From NCBI GenBank assembly GCA_004376385.1, contig SOJY01000171.1:1-7901 (forward strand): a stretch of DNA of 7,901 nt, in the 5' to 3' direction. The notes beneath the pieces were generated by a model. That model was not told where the DNA came from. It did no database searches and was given only the letters and a program-made list of their open reading frames with translations. Origin of the DNA: Candidatus Bathyarchaeum sp. GTDB lineage: Archaea > Thermoproteota > Bathyarchaeia > Bathyarchaeales > Bathyarchaeaceae. Position numbers and translations under genes: made by a program. This document shows, one piece after another, positions 6,253 through 7,901 of the stretch (its first letter is position 1; the number at the start of each line of letters is the position of its first letter).

Positions 6253-6260
6253 CATATAAG
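6253..6260 (+). promoter_or_regulatory. TATA box of the ferredoxin operon
   Basis: CATATAAG, in an A-rich context, is a good archaeal TATA box. A transcription start about 25 nt downstream falls near 6281, which is after GTG 6279 and 22 nt before ATG 6303. It therefore argues for the ATG as start. Confidence 0.6.
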
Positions 6261-6289
6261 TAGTTCACAACTTTTTAGGTGATTGCCTT

Positions 6290-6295
6290 AGAGGT
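6290..6295 (+). promoter_or_regulatory. Ribosome binding site that decides the ferredoxin start
   Basis: AGAGGT lies 7 nt before ATG 6303. The upstream GTG 6279 has no comparable site, so the ATG is preferred. Confidence 0.55.
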
Positions 6296-6302
6296 TAACG
6301 GA

Positions 6303-6800
6303 ATGGTTGTGTCAGAGCAAGTGACCGCTGAACTAAAGTTTGTCGGTGCTGACTTTGAAAAGTGCACTGGTTGCAGAGTATGTGAGCTTGTTTGTGCATT
6401 GGAAAATGAGAAAGCTTTTGATCCTAAACTTTCCAGAATCAAAGTTTTACGTTTACATCAGCTTGTTAACATGCCTGTGGCGTGTAGGCTCTGCGAGGAT
6501 GCTCCATGCGTCCGTGCATGCCCCAGAGATGCTTTGACGCAGTCTGAGGAAACAGGCGTAATTATGGTCGATGACACAAAATGTGACCTGTGTGGCTGGT
6601 GCCTCGAAAGCTGCAAGCACGGCGCCATATTCTTGAATCAACCCAAAAAGACGGTTATGATCTGTAACCTGTGCGAGGGGACGCCTCAATGTGTTGAATG
6701 GTGCCCCGAAGACGCCTTGAGTTTGATGACGCAAAAAGAATTTGACCAGAAAGCAAGAAAAGCTACAGTTAACAAGTTAATTCCAGAAACTTGGAGATGA
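6303..6800 (+). CDS. Four-cluster [4Fe-4S] ferredoxin-like electron-transfer subunit (HycB/CooF/DmsB type)
   Basis: This is an iron-sulfur electron carrier of the kind that serves as small subunit of molybdo-/tungsto-oxidoreductases, hydrogenases or CO dehydrogenase. The 165 residues contain 16 cysteines in four groups: C21/24/27/31 (CTGCRVCELVC), C61/64/69/73 (CRLCEDAPCVRACP), C94/97/100/104 (CDLCGWCLESC) and C121/124/130/134 (CNLCEGTPQCVEWCP). This suits four [4Fe-4S] clusters in two double-cluster domains. There is no signal peptide or membrane span, so the protein should be cytoplasmic. The frame is open back to GTG 6279, but the TATA box and ribosome binding site favour ATG 6303. The next gene begins 7 bp after the stop, and its ribosome binding site overlaps this stop codon, so the two form an operon. 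No catalytic subunit lies in the window, so the partner enzyme (for example an aldehyde ferredoxin oxidoreductase) is unknown. Confidence 0.92.
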   Translation: MVVSEQVTAELKFVGADFEKCTGCRVCELVCALENEKAFDPKLSRIKVLRLHQLVNMPVACRLCEDAPCVRACPRDALTQSEETGVIMVDDTKCDLCGWCLESCKHGAIFLNQPKKTVMICNLCEGTPQCVEWCPEDALSLMTQKEFDQKARKATVNKLIPETWR

Positions 6801-6807
6801 GCAAACT

Positions 6808-7095
6808 ATGGTTCTTAAGAAACTTGAGGAGTTAGGCTACAAGCCCAAGAAGAGCATCGAGAAAGAAGATACAAATGACGAGACTGCGGATATTTTGAAG
6901 AATATTGAGAGCAGCGAGGCGAAAACGCAGATTTTGAATCTGCTGCTTGAGGCTCTTTCTGAGCCTGACCCCAGAGAAATCCTCATCTACGGCATGTACG
7001 TCAAGAAATGCTTCGCTCCCGTCATCCGCTCCAAACATAAAGACAACATCGAAAAAACCATGGAACTGCTAACCGAAGCCCTCGGCAAAAAATAA
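6808..7095 (+). CDS. Small helical protein of unknown function, second gene of the ferredoxin operon
   Basis: I do not recognise this 95-residue protein. It has a lysine-rich start (MVLKKLEELGYKPKKS), an acidic polar stretch (about 18-37) and a mostly helical remainder: QILNLLLEALSEPDP (41-55), REILIYGMYVKKCFAPVI (56-73) and a final amphipathic helix (79-95). There is one cysteine (C68), no metal motif, and no signal or membrane segment. The start is ATG 6808. GGAG at 6793-6796 precedes it by 11 nt and lies against the stop codon of the ferredoxin gene, so translation is probably coupled. Tight linkage suggests a protein that binds or matures the polyferredoxin or its enzyme partner, but this is inference from position only. 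A T6 run at 7194-7199 may end the transcript. Confidence 0.8.
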   Translation: MVLKKLEELGYKPKKSIEKEDTNDETADILKNIESSEAKTQILNLLLEALSEPDPREILIYGMYVKKCFAPVIRSKHKDNIEKTMELLTEALGKK

Positions 7096-7193
7096 CCCAA
7101 CATAAAACTGTTTTACAAACGTAATTCTTGAGCACATTCGCAAGGCTATTCTCTTTGCTCCCATCCACTTGCCACAAGTTTACTATTCCAGCC

Positions 7194-7199
7194 TTTTTT
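7194..7199 (+). terminator. Oligo-T tract after the ferredoxin operon
   Basis: A T6 run lies about 100 bp after the second gene of the operon, in the 122-bp gap before the convergent winged-helix gene. It is a weak candidate for transcription termination on the plus strand. Confidence 0.3.
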
Positions 7200-7217
7200 C
7201 AATTCTGTGCACATCAG

Positions 7218-7799
7218 TCAAATGTTGTCATTTTTTGTTTTCAACCAATCGGCAAGAGTTACTTCGTTGGTGTTTCCTGACTTTTTCAGGCTTACAATGC
7301 CTCGCTCTGCCAAACGTGCCAGTATTCTATGAACTTTGAGTCTGCTTAATCCAGCTTCTTGCCGAATATATTTCTGTAAATATTTTCCGTCATGGGTACT
7401 TAGAACTTCAAGAACCTTTTTTTCGTCAGGTTTCAAAGTCTTGTAGACCGCAGAATATGAATTGCTCAACTCATTTGGAGAGAGCTTTGAGGCATTATAG
7501 TTCTTGTTTACTTGTGTCTCTGTTTTCATTTCGGGAAAAATAAAGAAGTAAACAGCACCGATCACACCGACAATTGCGATTCCAGCCAAACCTATAGGAA
7601 TCAGCCAAAGTGATGATTGAGAAATCGTTCCGTTTGGAGTTATTCCACCCATGCACCACATTTCATTCGTCCAGTCTGTTTGTGATGAATTTGTGGTATA
7701 ATTTGTAAGATAGATGCTTGCGAGAGAAAGGGTGCTGAGTATACCAAACGAGATTACTAATAGAAGAATGAAAAAATCAAATTTTCGCATCTTTATCAT
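7218..7799 (-). CDS. Membrane-anchored winged-helix transcriptional regulator
   Basis: This is a two-span membrane protein with a DNA-binding-type domain. Counting from ATG 7799 (193 residues), a first span at about 8-30 follows a short basic N-terminus. An outer loop (about 31-63) carries three N-glycosylation sequons (N33, N37, N56) and one cysteine (C49). A second span (about 64-88) leads to a cytoplasmic linker and a winged helix (about 120-186): LKPDEKKVLEVLSTHDG, recognition helix SRLKVHRILARLAERGI, and wing VSLKKSGNTNEVTL. The domain resembles the MarR-like winged helices seen at the C-terminus of many archaeal membrane proteins. The frame also allows GTG 7805 and ATG 7790; ATG 7799 is chosen because a TTTTTAT box lies 25 nt upstream, which fits a leaderless transcript. 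It probably senses an outside or membrane signal and acts on DNA directly. Targets are unknown. Confidence 0.87.
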   Translation of the reverse strand: MIKMRKFDFFILLLVISFGILSTLSLASIYLTNYTTNSSQTDWTNEMWCMGGITPNGTISQSSLWLIPIGLAGIAIVGVIGAVYFFIFPEMKTETQVNKNYNASKLSPNELSNSYSAVYKTLKPDEKKVLEVLSTHDGKYLQKYIRQEAGLSRLKVHRILARLAERGIVSLKKSGNTNEVTLADWLKTKNDNI

Positions 7800-7820
7800 G
7801 TTCACTCTATTTTTGGTATG

Positions 7821-7827
7821 ATAAAAA
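7821..7827 (-). promoter_or_regulatory. TATA-like box of the winged-helix membrane protein
   Basis: The minus strand reads TTTTTAT, centred 25 nt before ATG 7799. This spacing fits a leaderless mRNA and is the reason for choosing that ATG over GTG 7805. The rest of the sequence to the window end shows nothing I can support. Confidence 0.45.
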
Positions 7828-7901
7828 CCTTTCAGATGTGACTAAACATGTTTCCGTTTGCTGATTATTCAACAGTAGATTAAGATGAAAAAACTGTTTC
7901 A

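Noticed and set aside
6183..6278. Possible C/D-box small RNA (GATGA-like boxes) between the glycosyltransferase and ferredoxin genes
   Set aside because: No matching C, D', C' and D boxes occur at the right spacing.
7885..7901. ATG followed by AAA AAA CTG TTT at the window end, a possible new gene start
   Set aside because: Only about six codons are visible, and no ribosome binding site or well-placed TATA box was found, so it cannot be supported.

Overview
The window looks like chromosomal DNA from an archaeon. The main reasons are an archaeal/eukaryotic-type OGG1 DNA glycosylase, an RtcB RNA ligase, a single-OB-fold SSB of the Sulfolobus/SOSS-B type with an RG-rich tail, a membrane-anchored winged-helix protein, and TATA-like boxes about 25 nt ahead of the expected transcription starts, with a mix of Shine-Dalgarno-led and apparently leaderless genes. 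The gene mix suggests a TACK-type lineage, possibly Bathyarchaeia. That placement is an inference from gene content only.

Layout. Positions 1-276 hold the C-terminal part of a metallo-beta-lactamase-fold hydrolase cut by the window edge. It is followed after 22 bp by an OGG1-type 8-oxoguanine glycosylase (299-1192, +). Its 3' end meets the 3' end of rtcB (1207-2691, -) tail to tail, with 14 bp between them. A 197-bp divergent promoter region separates rtcB from an SSB gene (2889-3371, +), which is followed by two T-rich terminator-like tracts. Next come a small Cys-rich probable zinc protein (3500-3835, -, TTG start) and two head-to-head family-2 glycosyltransferase genes (3963-5048, - and 5142-6182, +) sharing a 93-bp promoter region. 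Positions 6303-7095 carry a two-gene unit: a 16-cysteine polyferredoxin and a small helical protein of unknown function. A convergent gene (7218-7799, -) encodes a two-span membrane protein with a cytoplasmic winged helix. The last ~100 bp hold that gene's promoter and no supported gene. No gene-free stretch exceeds 300 bases.

Functional reading. Three genes concern nucleic acid maintenance or processing: OGG1 (oxidised guanine repair), SSB (single-strand binding) and RtcB (tRNA splicing or RNA repair). The glycosyltransferase pair probably builds lipid-linked or surface glycans. The ferredoxin-like protein is an electron-transfer subunit with no catalytic partner in view. The membrane winged-helix protein is a candidate one-component surface sensor. 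I see no CRISPR array, tRNA, rRNA, insertion sequence, or recognisable defence or mobile module.

The most interesting points are the replaced opposite-base-reading residues in OGG1, the mirrored TTAAAGC boxes between the glycosyltransferases (which suggest a different start codon for one), the inverted charge layout of the SSB, the orphan polyferredoxin with its unknown partner, and the sequon-rich outer loop of the winged-helix membrane protein. None amounts to a clearly new system.
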